Positions 27,096 to 36,517 are shown, numbered from the stretch's first letter. The stretch is 36,903 nucleotides of DNA from an uncultured Gemmiger sp. (GCA_947628865.1 CANRBN010000002.1:1-36903); one strand, 5' to 3'. Notes: generated from the sequence alone by a model not told the origin. Made by a program: numbers and translations.

Positions 27096-27345
27096 AGATG
27101 GCCTCCAAGCGTTCACGGGACTGCTCTAAAGAAACCGCTCTCCCCTGCCGGCGCGCCGTTTCTGCGGCCTCCAGCTTCGCGCGCAGCCGGAACAGTTCTT
27201 CCCGCTGTTCAAACGCCTCGACGCTCATCACGACCAGATCGCCCTCGCCGTTTTTGGTGATATAGATCGGCTCGGCCTGCTTGTGGGCCAACTCCGAGAT
27301 ACCGCTGTAATCGTTGCGCAGGGCTGTGGATGCCTTGATGATCAT
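27079..27345 (-). CDS. Phd/YefM-family antitoxin (TA locus 2)
   Basis: Protein is identical (88/88) to the antitoxin at 26066-26332. Confidence 0.93.
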   Translation of the reverse strand: MIIKASTALRNDYSGISELAHKQAEPIYITKNGEGDLVVMSVEAFEQREELFRLRAKLEAAETARRQGRAVSLEQSRERLEAIYGASD

Positions 27346-27375
27346 TCTGTCCCCTCCTTGCAGCCAAATTATATT

Positions 27376-27410
27376 GATAGTATTCTATCATTATTATACA
27401 GACATGTCAA
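27376..27410 (-). promoter_or_regulatory. TA2 promoter (TTGACA-N17-TAGAAT) with the same palindromic operator
   Basis: tgtcaa 27405-27410, attcta 27382-27387, GATAG-tatt-CTATC 27376-27389. Confidence 0.8.
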
Positions 27411-27433
27411 TACAAAATCGGATTTCCCAAGCA

Positions 27434-27475
27434 TGAAAAACGAACTGATGTTCTAAATACACCGGTTCGTTTTTG
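27434..27475. terminator. Hairpin upstream of the PTS operon
   Basis: AAAACGAAC...GGTTCGTTTTT inverted repeat. Confidence 0.5.
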
Positions 27476-27542
27476 TTTATATCATGCTCATCTAAATGCC
27501 GCCTCATTCTAATTTGTTGCCGTAAGATAAACAACTTAATTG

Positions 27543-27564
27543 CCACATTTCCATATCAATGTGG
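27543..27564. promoter_or_regulatory. Inverted repeat in the PTS operon leader, candidate operator
   Basis: CCACATT-tccatatc-AATGTGG about 110 bp upstream of ptsI. Confidence 0.4.
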
Positions 27565-27672
27565 AAAATAAACAGTTTTTTTTACGGTGTACTTTCCTTT
27601 TTATGCATGATATACTAAATGTAACATGATGTTCATAAATAAAAACGGTTATATGACCGGATTGGAGGAATT

Positions 27673-29370
27673 ATGAACGGGAAAATTGCAGTCAGAGGAA
27701 TGGCTCTGGCGAAAGCGTATCCTGTCGTTGAGCAGAGAGTCGATACAAGTCTTCGCTTGGTGGATGATACGGCTGCGGAGTTGCAGCGCCTGCAAATTGC
27801 TTCTGAAAGATGTTCTAGCAGTCTGGCGGCAATGATCGAGCAGATTTCGCAAAAAAATGGCGCCGAGGATGCCGGGATACTGGATTTTCAACTGCTTCTG
27901 TTGGAGGATGACAACTATATGGGCGCGATCAAGCGCCTGATCACGGAAGAAAAGGCGAATTGCGAATATGCAGTATCCGTTTGCTCCGAGCAGTATCGGT
28001 CCGAGCTTTCCTCGCTTGACAACGCTTACCTGAACGAAAGAACGGCAGATATAACGGATATAGAGATACGGCTCCTTCGCTGCCTCACGAATTGCGAGGA
28101 GAGAAAGGCAGATAACGGCGAAAAAATCGTTGTTGCTGTGGATCTAACGCCATCACAGGTGATTGAGCTTGGAAGATCCGGCTTGTCGGGCATAGTCCTC
28201 GAAAAGGGCGGTTTGTCCTCACATTGCGTTATTTTGGCTCGTTCCATGAATATTCCCTGCATCATTGGTGCCGAGGGCGCCCTGAGCATGGCAAAGGAAG
28301 GACAAACAGTGCTTCTGGATGCGATAAACTGCGCCCTTATCGTCCAGCCGGATGATGCGCAGCTCCAGATGTATAAGGATTTTACCAACAGAGCCGAGCA
28401 GGAAAATGCCACGTTGGAGGCGTTCCGGCATTGCGAAACCGTGACCGCAGACGACCGAAGGATGAAGGTCTACGCAAATATAGCATCCGAGCATGAGACC
28501 GATGCGCTGATTGCGCAAGGCGGAGAGGGCATCGGGCTTCTGCGGACCGAGATGCTGTACATGGGCCGGTCGGAGGCTCCGGACGAGGAGTTCCAGTTCG
28601 CTGCTTATTCCACCATCGTAAAGGGGCTGGGTGGACGTCCGCTTATTGTCAGAACATTGGATGTTGGCGGCGACAAGCATATCCCCTATTTAAATATCCC
28701 GGATGAGGACAATCCGTTTTTGGGTTACAGGGCGATCCGTTACTGTCTGGACGCACCGGAGATATTCCACACGCAGATAGCCGCCATACTGCGTGCCGCC
28801 GCCTTCGGTCCGGTGCAGTTGATGCTGCCGATGATCGCTTCCGTTTCGGAAATCCGGCGCGCGAAAGAGGCTGTTTGCTCCGTTCGGGAAGGCCTTGAAC
28901 GCAGGGGCGTAAAGATTGGGAATGTCTCTATCGGCATGATGGTCGAGACACCAGCCGCGGCTGTCATGGCGGACCGTTTTTCCGAAATCGTGGATTTCTT
29001 CAGCATCGGGACAAATGATTTGACGCAGTACCTTTTTGCAGCGGACCGGAACAACGCACATGTTGCACAGTTGAACTCCTATTTCCAGCCGGCACTTCTT
29101 CGCATGGTCGATCATATCTGCCGCACCGCACATCACTCAAATATTGAGGTGGATATTTGCGGACAAGCGGGCGAGGTGGATGAGCTCATACCGCTTTGGG
29201 TCGGCATGGGTGTAGACAACTTGAGCGTAAGCATTCCCTCTATTCCCAGGGTCAGGCGCACCATCAAGAGCTGTGACACTGAAAAATGCAGAGCCTTGGT
29301 AGAGCGTGCCATCGCAATGAACTGTGAAGAAGAGGTTTTGAGCTTGTTACGGAAAGGGGTGGAGAAATGA
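27673..29370 (+). CDS. ptsI: Phosphoenolpyruvate-protein phosphotransferase (PTS Enzyme I)
   Basis: GIVLEKGGLSSHCVILARSMNIPCIIG (phospho-His region), GIGLLRTEMLYMGR, FFSIGTNDLTQYLFAADRNN. Confidence 0.96.
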   Translation: MNGKIAVRGMALAKAYPVVEQRVDTSLRLVDDTAAELQRLQIASERCSSSLAAMIEQISQKNGAEDAGILDFQLLLLEDDNYMGAIKRLITEEKANCEYAVSVCSEQYRSELSSLDNAYLNERTADITDIEIRLLRCLTNCEERKADNGEKIVVAVDLTPSQVIELGRSGLSGIVLEKGGLSSHCVILARSMNIPCIIGAEGALSMAKEGQTVLLDAINCALIVQPDDAQLQMYKDFTNRAEQENATLEAFRHCETVTADDRRMKVYANIASEHETDALIAQGGEGIGLLRTEMLYMGRSEAPDEEFQFAAYSTIVKGLGGRPLIVRTLDVGGDKHIPYLNIPDEDNPFLGYRAIRYCLDAPEIFHTQIAAILRAAAFGPVQLMLPMIASVSEIRRAKEAVCSVREGLERRGVKIGNVSIGMMVETPAAAVMADRFSEIVDFFSIGTNDLTQYLFAADRNNAHVAQLNSYFQPALLRMVDHICRTAHHSNIEVDICGQAGEVDELIPLWVGMGVDNLSVSIPSIPRVRRTIKSCDTEKCRALVERAIAMNCEEEVLSLLRKGVEK

Positions 29371-29633
29371 TTGAAAAAAAGCTTGAGGTCCAAAATGAGT
29401 TGGGATTCCATGCCCGCGTCGCCTGCCGGATCACGCGAAGTGTAGGCGCGTTCCAAAGCTCTGTGAAGGTGAACAAGGACGGCCATCTCTTTGATTTGAA
29501 AAGTGTAACCGGCGTGATAATGGCAAACGCCAAGCGCGGGGACATTCTGACGATTGAAATCGATGGACCTGATGAGCAAAAGGCTGCAACCGCATTGGAA
29601 ACGCTTTTCGCCGAGAAATTCGGTGAAAAGTAA
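29367..29633 (+). CDS. HPr-family phosphocarrier protein
   Basis: LEVQNELGFHARVACRI (His15 site) and LKSVTGVIMANAKRGD (Ser46-type site). Confidence 0.93.
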   Translation: MIEKKLEVQNELGFHARVACRITRSVGAFQSSVKVNKDGHLFDLKSVTGVIMANAKRGDILTIEIDGPDEQKAATALETLFAEKFGEK

Positions 29634-29649
29634 GGAGAGGAGAGCAAAA

Positions 29650-29973
29650 ATGGACAGCATGGAAGTAGCAATGGGCCTGATTGCTGGCGCAGGTGATTCC
29701 AGAAGCTCCTGCATGGAGGCGATAGGCCTTGCCAAAGAAGGAAAATTTGAAGAGGCGAAAGCAGCGCTTGACAGGGCCAGCGATGGCATGGTATCCGCAC
29801 ACGAGATCCAAACAGAGCTTATCAGAAATGAAATGAGCGGGACCGGAGAGCCCGTGTCCTTGCTGATGGTCCACGCACAGGATCATCTCAATCTGGCGCT
29901 TATCATGCGTGACGTAGCCGAAGAAATCATTGAGCTCCACCGCCGGCTCAAGGAACTGGAGGAAGCCAAATGA
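29650..29973 (+). CDS. PTS lactose/cellobiose-family IIA subunit
   Basis: AMGLIAGAGDSRSSCMEAIGLAKEGKFEEAKAALDRA...LLMVHAQDHLNLALIMRDVAEEIIELH. Confidence 0.93.
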   Translation: MDSMEVAMGLIAGAGDSRSSCMEAIGLAKEGKFEEAKAALDRASDGMVSAHEIQTELIRNEMSGTGEPVSLLMVHAQDHLNLALIMRDVAEEIIELHRRLKELEEAK

Positions 29974-30281
29974 TCATCACGCTTATCTGCAATTTGGGCA
30001 TGTCTACCAGCGTATTGGTGGATAAAATGAAGCAGTACACCAAAAGCAAGGGCATCGATGCGGATATTGACGCGCGGGCGTTCCAGCGGGTCGAGGATCG
30101 CATCCATCAGACGGATATTCTGCTGATTGGCCCGCAGGTCCGTTATCTGGCTAAAAAATTCCAAGATCAGTACGGCCAAGAAATCCCGGTCATTCAAACA
30201 ATGGATATGTCCGACTACGCCTTACAGAGAGTAGATAATATATTCGATAAGGCATATGCGGAGTATCAAACGAAAAAATAA
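29970..30281 (+). CDS. PTS lactose/cellobiose-family IIB subunit
   Basis: ITLICNLGMSTSVLVDKMKQYTKSKGID (P-loop Cys motif), DILLIGPQVRYL. Confidence 0.93.
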   Translation: MIITLICNLGMSTSVLVDKMKQYTKSKGIDADIDARAFQRVEDRIHQTDILLIGPQVRYLAKKFQDQYGQEIPVIQTMDMSDYALQRVDNIFDKAYAEYQTKK

Positions 30282-30304
30282 CGGTTCGTTAAAGGAGGAA
30301 AAAG

Positions 30305-31627
30305 ATGAGTAACCGAGTCAAAAATAATGGCAGCGGCAAAATTATGAGCTTTATGGAGGATACCTTCCTCCCCGTTGCCGCTAAGCTCGGCGGTCAGCGC
30401 CATTTGCTTGCGCTCCGTGACGGCGTGGTCATGATAATGCCCCTGCTTATCTTGGGCGCTTTCTCCATGATCATTGCCGAGTTCCCTGTGCAGGCGTTCC
30501 TGGACTTCATGGCAAGCATCTTCGGCGAAAACTGGAACGCCTTTGAGGGCGTTATCATGAACGCCACCTACGGCATCTCCGCCATTGTTGCCTGCTTTGG
30601 CGTGGCAAGTTCCCTTGTCAACAGCTATGGAGAGAAGGGCACTCCTGCCGGCATCATTTCCATGGCCGCTCTGTTCGCCATCATCGTCCCCACCGCCCTC
30701 ACCAACGGCGACGGTGAAGCGGTTGATGCATGGGTTGCCGGCTCGCTGGATGCCACGCTTCTCTTTACCGCCCTCATTACTGCGTTGATCGTAGGCGAGA
30801 TCTATCGTCTTCTGGTTCAGAAGCATTTTACTATTAAGCTGCCCAGCTCTGTTCCATCTGCGGTTTCTGACCAGTTCACCGCTTTGCTTCCCGGCACTGT
30901 GATCATTGTTCTTTTCACTGTGATCCGGCTCGCATTCGCGGCCACGCCTTGGGGCGGCTTCCCTGAATTTGTCAGCACGGTCATCTCCACGCCTCTGCGT
31001 CACCTCGGCACATCTTATGTTGGCACCCTCATTGCCTGCTTTGCCGAGCACCTGCTGTGGTCGTTCGGTCTGCACGGCTCCGCCATCATCATCTTCCCCA
31101 TCTTTGAGCCCATGTGGATCACGAATATGGCCGAGAATGTTTCCGCCGGCGCGAGCAACATCGTGACATTCACCTTCTATAAGAACGGCGTCTGGATGGG
31201 CGGCTCCGGTGCTACGCTGCCCGTGGTCATCTATATGCTCATTTTCGCAAAATCGAAGCTCCTGAAGAACGTGGGCAGGATCGGCATTGCTCCCGGCCTG
31301 TTCAACATCAACGAGCCCGTGACCTTCGGCCTGCCGATCGTTCTCAACCCGATCCTTATGATCCCGTACATCATCGCCCCCATGGCCTGCATGTCTGTCC
31401 AGTATCTGGGCACCGCGATAGGGCTGTTCCCGCTTTGCAACAACATGGTTCCCTGGACCTGCCCGGTGCTGATCAGCGGTTTCCTTACGACTGGGAGCAT
31501 TATGGGCGTGGTAGCACAGCTTTGCGGTCTGGCCGTATCCTTTCTGATTTGGCTCCCGTTCATCCGCGCGTGGGATATCAAGTGCTTCAAGGAGGAACGT
31601 CTTGCCGCTGAGGGCGCCGGAGTTTGA
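30305..31627 (+). CDS. PTS lactose/cellobiose-family IIC permease (CelB/ChbC-like)
   Basis: LLALRDGVVMIMPLLILGAFSMII...APGLFNINEPVTFGLPIVLNPILMIPYI. Confidence 0.95.
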   Translation: MSNRVKNNGSGKIMSFMEDTFLPVAAKLGGQRHLLALRDGVVMIMPLLILGAFSMIIAEFPVQAFLDFMASIFGENWNAFEGVIMNATYGISAIVACFGVASSLVNSYGEKGTPAGIISMAALFAIIVPTALTNGDGEAVDAWVAGSLDATLLFTALITALIVGEIYRLLVQKHFTIKLPSSVPSAVSDQFTALLPGTVIIVLFTVIRLAFAATPWGGFPEFVSTVISTPLRHLGTSYVGTLIACFAEHLLWSFGLHGSAIIIFPIFEPMWITNMAENVSAGASNIVTFTFYKNGVWMGGSGATLPVVIYMLIFAKSKLLKNVGRIGIAPGLFNINEPVTFGLPIVLNPILMIPYIIAPMACMSVQYLGTAIGLFPLCNNMVPWTCPVLISGFLTTGSIMGVVAQLCGLAVSFLIWLPFIRAWDIKCFKEERLAAEGAGV

Positions 31628-31673
31628 CCCAGGCATAAACATCAGAATTACCATTTCGTATAGGCCAAATACT

Positions 31674-31706
31674 GGCGGGGGGACGGCCTACGGCTATCCC
31701 TCCGCC
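31674..31706 (+). terminator. Intra-operon hairpin between IIC and RDD genes
   Basis: GGCGGGGGGA...TCCCTCCGCC, then gctgtttt. Confidence 0.5.
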
Positions 31707-31728
31707 ATGCTGTTTTGGAGGACCCCTT

Positions 31729-32262
31729 ATGAGTTTTCTTGGTATTGAGGCGGCGAAGGCACCCGCGGGGATGAGAAGCCGACGCTTTATCGCGTTTCTG
31801 ATTGACGCCTGCGTGATCATTGCAATTTCTTTTCTGTTCTACAAATTCACAGGGCAGCCCGATTTCTTTGCCGTACAGGACGCGATGAATGCGATGGATG
31901 CCGCGGGCGGGCAGGATGCGGCTTTAACGGCAGAGTTTGTCTCAGCGTTCAACAGGGCCTACGGCCTTATGGTCCTGATCGCGCTGTGCTATGAGATCAT
32001 CCTTCAGCTTATCACAAACGGTTCTACCGTCGGCAAGCTGGTCATGGGACTGCAGATCGTTCCCATAAACAGTTCCAGAGGACGTCCGCTTCAATATGTG
32101 CTTTTGTGCGTCAGAAGTATCGTCAAAATCGCTTCGCTTTACCTGTTTCAAGGTATCCCGTTTATTATATGCTGCCTGACGATTTTCACAAACAGCGAAT
32201 GTAAGACCGGATTTGACATGGCAGTAAAATGCCTGACGGTCCCCCGTGCGAAAAAACAATGA
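31729..32262 (+). CDS. RDD family membrane protein
   Basis: AGMRSRRFIAFLIDACVIIAISFLFY...NGSTVGKLVMGLQIV: RDD domain layout. Confidence 0.85.
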   Translation: MSFLGIEAAKAPAGMRSRRFIAFLIDACVIIAISFLFYKFTGQPDFFAVQDAMNAMDAAGGQDAALTAEFVSAFNRAYGLMVLIALCYEIILQLITNGSTVGKLVMGLQIVPINSSRGRPLQYVLLCVRSIVKIASLYLFQGIPFIICCLTIFTNSECKTGFDMAVKCLTVPRAKKQ

Positions 32263-32279
32263 ATGAGAGGAATATTGGT

Positions 32280-32505
32280 ATGAAGGTTATAATTCGAGCG
32301 CCTATGAAGAGTGACGAGATCGCGGCGCTCTTGGATGGATATACTGAGAACGGAACGACATTCACTTTTGAAAAAAAAGGACGACATTTCCCTGACGTTT
32401 GATGTGACTGGTGATCTTGCGTCAGACATCTGCGCGATAGCAAAGAGCGCGATCAAAGCGACACCTTGGGGGAAAGTACTTTATTATACCATAGAAACGA
32501 AATAG
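32280..32505 (+). pseudogene. Small protein gene split by a frameshift at an A8 run
   Basis: Frame 1 MKVIIRAPMKSDEIAALLDGYTENGTTFTFEKK then +1 frame DDISLTFDVTGDLASDICAIAKSAIKATPWGKVLYYTIETK*; joined at gAAAAAAAAgg (around 32371-32380). Confidence 0.65.
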
Positions 32506-32534
32506 GATACGCTCTTGAGAAGGGAGGTAGTGAT

Positions 32535-34073
32535 ATGAGGCACTCTGAGGAAACAATGCGGACAATGCTGGCTGCGCTTGTTGAGAACGACAGCTTTGTC
32601 ACGCTGAATGCCTTATCACAGCATTTGGGCATCTCCAAGCGGTCTGTTCAGAATTACCTGAACAAGGCGGAAGGCTGGCTTCGTGAGCACGGCTTGGGAG
32701 ACGTCAAAATCGATAAGAAGCAGGGCTACGGTATTAAGCTTGCCCTGAGTGATGCGGAGCGTCAGAAAATAGACACCTTTCTCAGCAGCCAGTATTTTAC
32801 CTTATCGGATGGGAGTGTTGAAAGAAGAATCGAGCTGCTGAAGAACCTTCTTTTTTCACTGGACGAGCTGACCATCCAGTTCCTGGCTGACCAGTTTTAT
32901 GTCAGTCGATTCATCATCCTGTCGGATCTGGATTGGGCTGAAAACTGGCTCGCACAATACAATCTGAAGCTTTTCAAAACCCAGGGGCGCGGTATCGGCA
33001 TCGTGGGTGACGAGGTATCAAGGCGTGCCGCCATAGCAGGTTTTTTTGATTTGCGGGAACACAAGGGGCCAAGCCTGAACGCCCCGACGAATCAGGTCGA
33101 GCGGATCGCAAAAGAGCGGCTTGAGCGGATGGAAGAGGTTTACACCGAGGAGGATATCCGCAAGGTCTGCAAGATCATCGAGGAAGCGGAAAACGAATTC
33201 GACTTCTTCGTTGGCAACGAGTATTTTACCTCTCTGGCTACGCACTTGACCATCAGTGTGTTCAGAATGAGGAGCAACTGTAAAATAGACAAGGAGTTCC
33301 TTCCTCCCGACGATGATTTTCCGCAGCTGGAAATGAATACGGCGCATTTCATCGCAAAGCGGCTTGAGGACGAATTTTCCATAAAGCTTCCTGAATCGGA
33401 GTGCAAATATATTTGTATCCATCTTATTGGCTACAATGCTTTCCGCGCCCAGATGGAATCAAAGCCTTATGTCCCCGAAAATATAGAAATGCTTGCCATC
33501 CATCTTGCCGAGGCGGTGGATGCCGATGTAGGCGGAGATTTTTCATCAGACAAGATCCTTTTCTTTGGATTGGTTCACCATCTGCGCAGTTCGATCTATC
33601 AGCAGAAGGAAAATCCCGGTACGCGCGCGCCCGTTCATATCGAGCTTCCGGAAGCAAGTTTGGAATTATACCGCAGCGTCAAAATGCAGGCGGGACTTTA
33701 TAAACAGTTTGCGGGGATCGAGCCGGATAGCCAGGAGCTCATTTCCCTTACGCTCCATTTCACCCTGTCGCAGGCGCGCGCAACAACAAAATGGAGAGCC
33801 CTCATGGTTTCAAACGCGGGGGTCATTATCCAACAGGAGCAGAAAAGGTCGCTTCAAAACAGTCTGCCGCAGATCGATATTATCGACACCTGCTCTCTGT
33901 ACCAGTTTTCGGTCTATCCTGAAAACAATTATGATTTTGTTATCACAACAGTTCCCCTTGAGAATGTCACAAAGCCGGTCATAAATATAGCGCATAAAGA
34001 CCAGCGGCAGCGCGTAGCCAGCATAGAAGAATTCCTGTTCAACAGGATGGACAGTAAGGAGGAATCTGATTGA
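32535..34073 (+). CDS. PRD-domain transcriptional regulator (BglG/LicR-type)
   Basis: N-terminal HTHs (TLNALSQHLGISKRSVQNYLNKAEGWL) and PRD-like helices (NEYFTSLATHLTISVFRMRSNC, CKYICIHLIGY). Start at 32535 after gggaggtagtgat. Confidence 0.9.
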   Translation: MRHSEETMRTMLAALVENDSFVTLNALSQHLGISKRSVQNYLNKAEGWLREHGLGDVKIDKKQGYGIKLALSDAERQKIDTFLSSQYFTLSDGSVERRIELLKNLLFSLDELTIQFLADQFYVSRFIILSDLDWAENWLAQYNLKLFKTQGRGIGIVGDEVSRRAAIAGFFDLREHKGPSLNAPTNQVERIAKERLERMEEVYTEEDIRKVCKIIEEAENEFDFFVGNEYFTSLATHLTISVFRMRSNCKIDKEFLPPDDDFPQLEMNTAHFIAKRLEDEFSIKLPESECKYICIHLIGYNAFRAQMESKPYVPENIEMLAIHLAEAVDADVGGDFSSDKILFFGLVHHLRSSIYQQKENPGTRAPVHIELPEASLELYRSVKMQAGLYKQFAGIEPDSQELISLTLHFTLSQARATTKWRALMVSNAGVIIQQEQKRSLQNSLPQIDIIDTCSLYQFSVYPENNYDFVITTVPLENVTKPVINIAHKDQRQRVASIEEFLFNRMDSKEESD

Positions 34074-34694
34074 GGTTCAAGTATATAGCTTTTGATGTGG
34101 ATGGCACATTGGTCGATGCTCTCACGGTTGCCGTCCGCACCTTGGGGGAGGTTTTGCAGGAGAGTACAGGGATGACCTTTTCGGGCGATCAGCTTTATAA
34201 AATCATGGGGCTTACAAACGAGGATGCATTTCGTTCCCTTGGAATCGACGTTTCCGATGATCTTATTGAGCGGTGGGTTCAACGGCAGGCCGAATGCAGC
34301 AGTCAAATCACCTTGTTTGACGGCGTGAAGGAGACACTGAACGAGTTAAAGCGCCGTGGTCATGTTTTGGGGGTCGTTACGTCCCGCAACCGCGACGAAT
34401 ACGAGGCGGACCGCAGACTGTTTGACAATATCGAGCCATTTATCGATCACATCGTTCTCGCCGAAATGACCCAGGAACACAAGCCTTCCCCCCCAGCCCC
34501 TTTTAAAATTCATAGAGTTATGCGGTGCGCGGCCAGAGGAGACATTATACATTGGTGATACGGTATGGGATATGGATTGTGCAGCATCAGCCGGAGCATC
34601 GGGCTGTGCTGCACTATGGGGGGCACTGGATAAAGAGATCAAGGCTCCTTTTTGCGCTTCTTCTCCAAAGGAACTTCTTTATGTTGTATCATAA
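34070..34694 (+). pseudogene. HAD-superfamily phosphatase, frameshifted at a C7 run
   Basis: MRFKYIAFDVDGTLVDAL...EHKPSP in frame 1, then +1 frame PLLKFIELCGARPEETLYIGDTVWDMDCAASAGA...KELLYVVS*; shift at ttCCCCCCCag (34488-34494). Confidence 0.8.
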
Positions 34695-34720
34695 TCGCCG
34701 AAGCAAGAAAGGTGTAAAAG

Positions 34721-35449
34721 ATGGAAATCGTCATATCAAGCAGTATGGATGAGCTGAATCTCAAGGGAGCAGAATACTTTGAGAAGTTGTTGGCCGCAAA
34801 ACCGGACGCTGTCCTAGGCTTGGCAACAGGCTCCACGCCCATTGGCATATATAATGAACTCATTATGAAATACAGAGCCGGAAGGATCGATTTTTCCCGT
34901 GCCAAGGCGGTCAATCTGGATGAATACATAGGCCTGTCCCCGGATGACAGCCAAAGCTATGCCAATTTTATGCAGCAAAAGCTATTTTCTCAAATCAATA
35001 TCCAGCCAGGTAATTGCTATATCCCGAACGGAACAGCCGATGATATTGATGCAGAGTGCCAAAGATATGATCGTGTTATTGCGTCTCTGGGCGGCATTGA
35101 TATCCAGCTGCTCGGCATTGGACATGACGGGCATATAGGCTTTAATGAGCCCGGCCATTCATTTGAGAAACAGACTCATTCTATTGAGCTTACGAAGGAA
35201 ACCATTGCTGCGAATGCAAGGTTTTTTGAAAGCATGGAAAAGGTACCAAAAAGAGCGATCACGATGGGCATCAAAGCGATCATGAATGCAAAGAGCGTCT
35301 TACTTGTCGCATTTGGTGCGGATAAATGCGACATCGTATATCGTGCTCTTACAGGACCTATCACCCCTTCTGTGCCCGGCAGCATACTCCAGCTTCATCC
35401 CAATCTGACAGTATTACTTGATGATTCGGCGGGAGCAAAATTGCGTTGA
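34721..35449 (+). CDS. nagB: Glucosamine-6-phosphate deaminase
   Basis: AVLGLATGSTPIGIYNELI...AVNLDEYIGL...LGIGHDGHIGFNEPG. Confidence 0.96.
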   Translation: MEIVISSSMDELNLKGAEYFEKLLAAKPDAVLGLATGSTPIGIYNELIMKYRAGRIDFSRAKAVNLDEYIGLSPDDSQSYANFMQQKLFSQINIQPGNCYIPNGTADDIDAECQRYDRVIASLGGIDIQLLGIGHDGHIGFNEPGHSFEKQTHSIELTKETIAANARFFESMEKVPKRAITMGIKAIMNAKSVLLVAFGADKCDIVYRALTGPITPSVPGSILQLHPNLTVLLDDSAGAKLR

Positions 35450-35594
35450 AGAGATCCAGTACGGCTTTAACGATAATGGGAAAGAATCAAAAACTTGTTT
35501 TGGTAGAACACAGGCATTTCTTCATTGTCTCCGCTGCATAAGAGTATTACTGTTTTTCTCCTTCACATCTTGTGCCTTGACAGCACAGAAACAT

Positions 35595-35620
35595 CCCCTG
35601 ATGGATGCCGCCATCAGGGG
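35595..35620 (+). terminator. Terminator after nagB
   Basis: CCCCTGATGG-atgccg-CCATCAGGGG then ATATTTCT. Confidence 0.7.
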
Positions 35621-35831
35621 ATATTTCTCAATAGATTTGCACACATTACTTGAGCCTCGTTACGATGCGGGCTTATACGGTTGATTCGTTAGCGTTCCTG
35701 CCACTTTGTTTATTGGAAGTCGGGCGCATATACAGCACGATTTATAGAGGTTATTCCACCTTCTTATGGAACCGCTTACTAAGCTGTTATAAACACATAT
35801 AAGGCTTGATCCGCAAGGTAAGATCATACGG

Positions 35832-35861
35832 TGACGGCATGATTATCAAATCATGCCGTCA
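35832..35861. terminator. Hairpin downstream of the HigA-like gene
   Basis: TGACGGCATGATT-atca-AATCATGCCGTCA, perfect 13-bp stem. Confidence 0.5.
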
Positions 35862-35873
35862 AGGAAATACCGC

Positions 35874-36161
35874 TCAGTTTGTACCCAGCGGGCGAAACTC
35901 AATCTTAATCTGCATACCCATCCCGGCAGCCAGCCTTTGCAGCGTGCGCAAAGAGGGATTTGCGTTGCCGTTCTCCAGCTTGCTTATATCCGCCTGGGCA
36001 ATGCCGGTCCGCTCGGACAACTGCTTCTGCGTCAGGCCAGACGCCCGCCGGGCGTCGATCATGGCCTGAACGATGGAAAACTCCGGGCCGAGCGCGTCAT
36101 ATTCTTTTTTGAATTCCGGGTCCTGCAATCTCTCTTTCAGGAAATCATCGAAGGTGGTCAT
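35874..36161 (-). CDS. XRE-family HTH antitoxin (HigA-like)
   Basis: IDARRASGLTQKQLSERTGIAQADISKLENGNANPSLRTLQRLAAGMGM. Confidence 0.92.
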   Translation of the reverse strand: MTTFDDFLKERLQDPEFKKEYDALGPEFSIVQAMIDARRASGLTQKQLSERTGIAQADISKLENGNANPSLRTLQRLAAGMGMQIKIEFRPLGTN

Positions 36162-36163
36162 TT

Positions 36164-36517
36164 TCAGCGCCCCTCTCTATTGAGATAATCTTGCCTGTAT
36201 CGGATAGCACGGTCTTTTTCTCCTCGCGGGGTCTTGTCGGTCTTTTTGATAAAACCGTTTGTCAGGATCACTTTGCGGCCCACAAAGAAGAAATACAAGA
36301 CACGGGATATATCAGAGCCGACCTTTGCCCGCAGTTCAAAGATGTTATCTCCGATATACTTTGAATACGGCTCCCGCAATTCTGTACCGTTTACGGCCAG
36401 CAGCTCGATCTCCCTGACGATTTTGGCCTGCATTTTCACATCCAGCGAAAGAATAAAATCTTTCGCCGGTTCTGTTCCATCGGGCTTATCGTAGAAGACA
36501 ACCTTAAATCCCTGCAT
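36164..36517 (-). CDS. RelE/HigB-like (Gp49 type) toxin
   Basis: FKVVFYDKPDGTEPAKDFILSLDVKMQAKIVREIELL...ELRAKVGSDISRVLYFFFVGRKVILTNGFIKKTDKTP; toxin-first order with the HTH gene. Confidence 0.92.
   Translation of the reverse strand: MQGFKVVFYDKPDGTEPAKDFILSLDVKMQAKIVREIELLAVNGTELREPYSKYIGDNIFELRAKVGSDISRVLYFFFVGRKVILTNGFIKKTDKTPRGEKDRAIRYRQDYLNREGR

Noticed and set aside
30266-31654. 462-aa ORF on the minus strand
   Set aside because: Antisense to the IIC permease gene; no recognisable domain.
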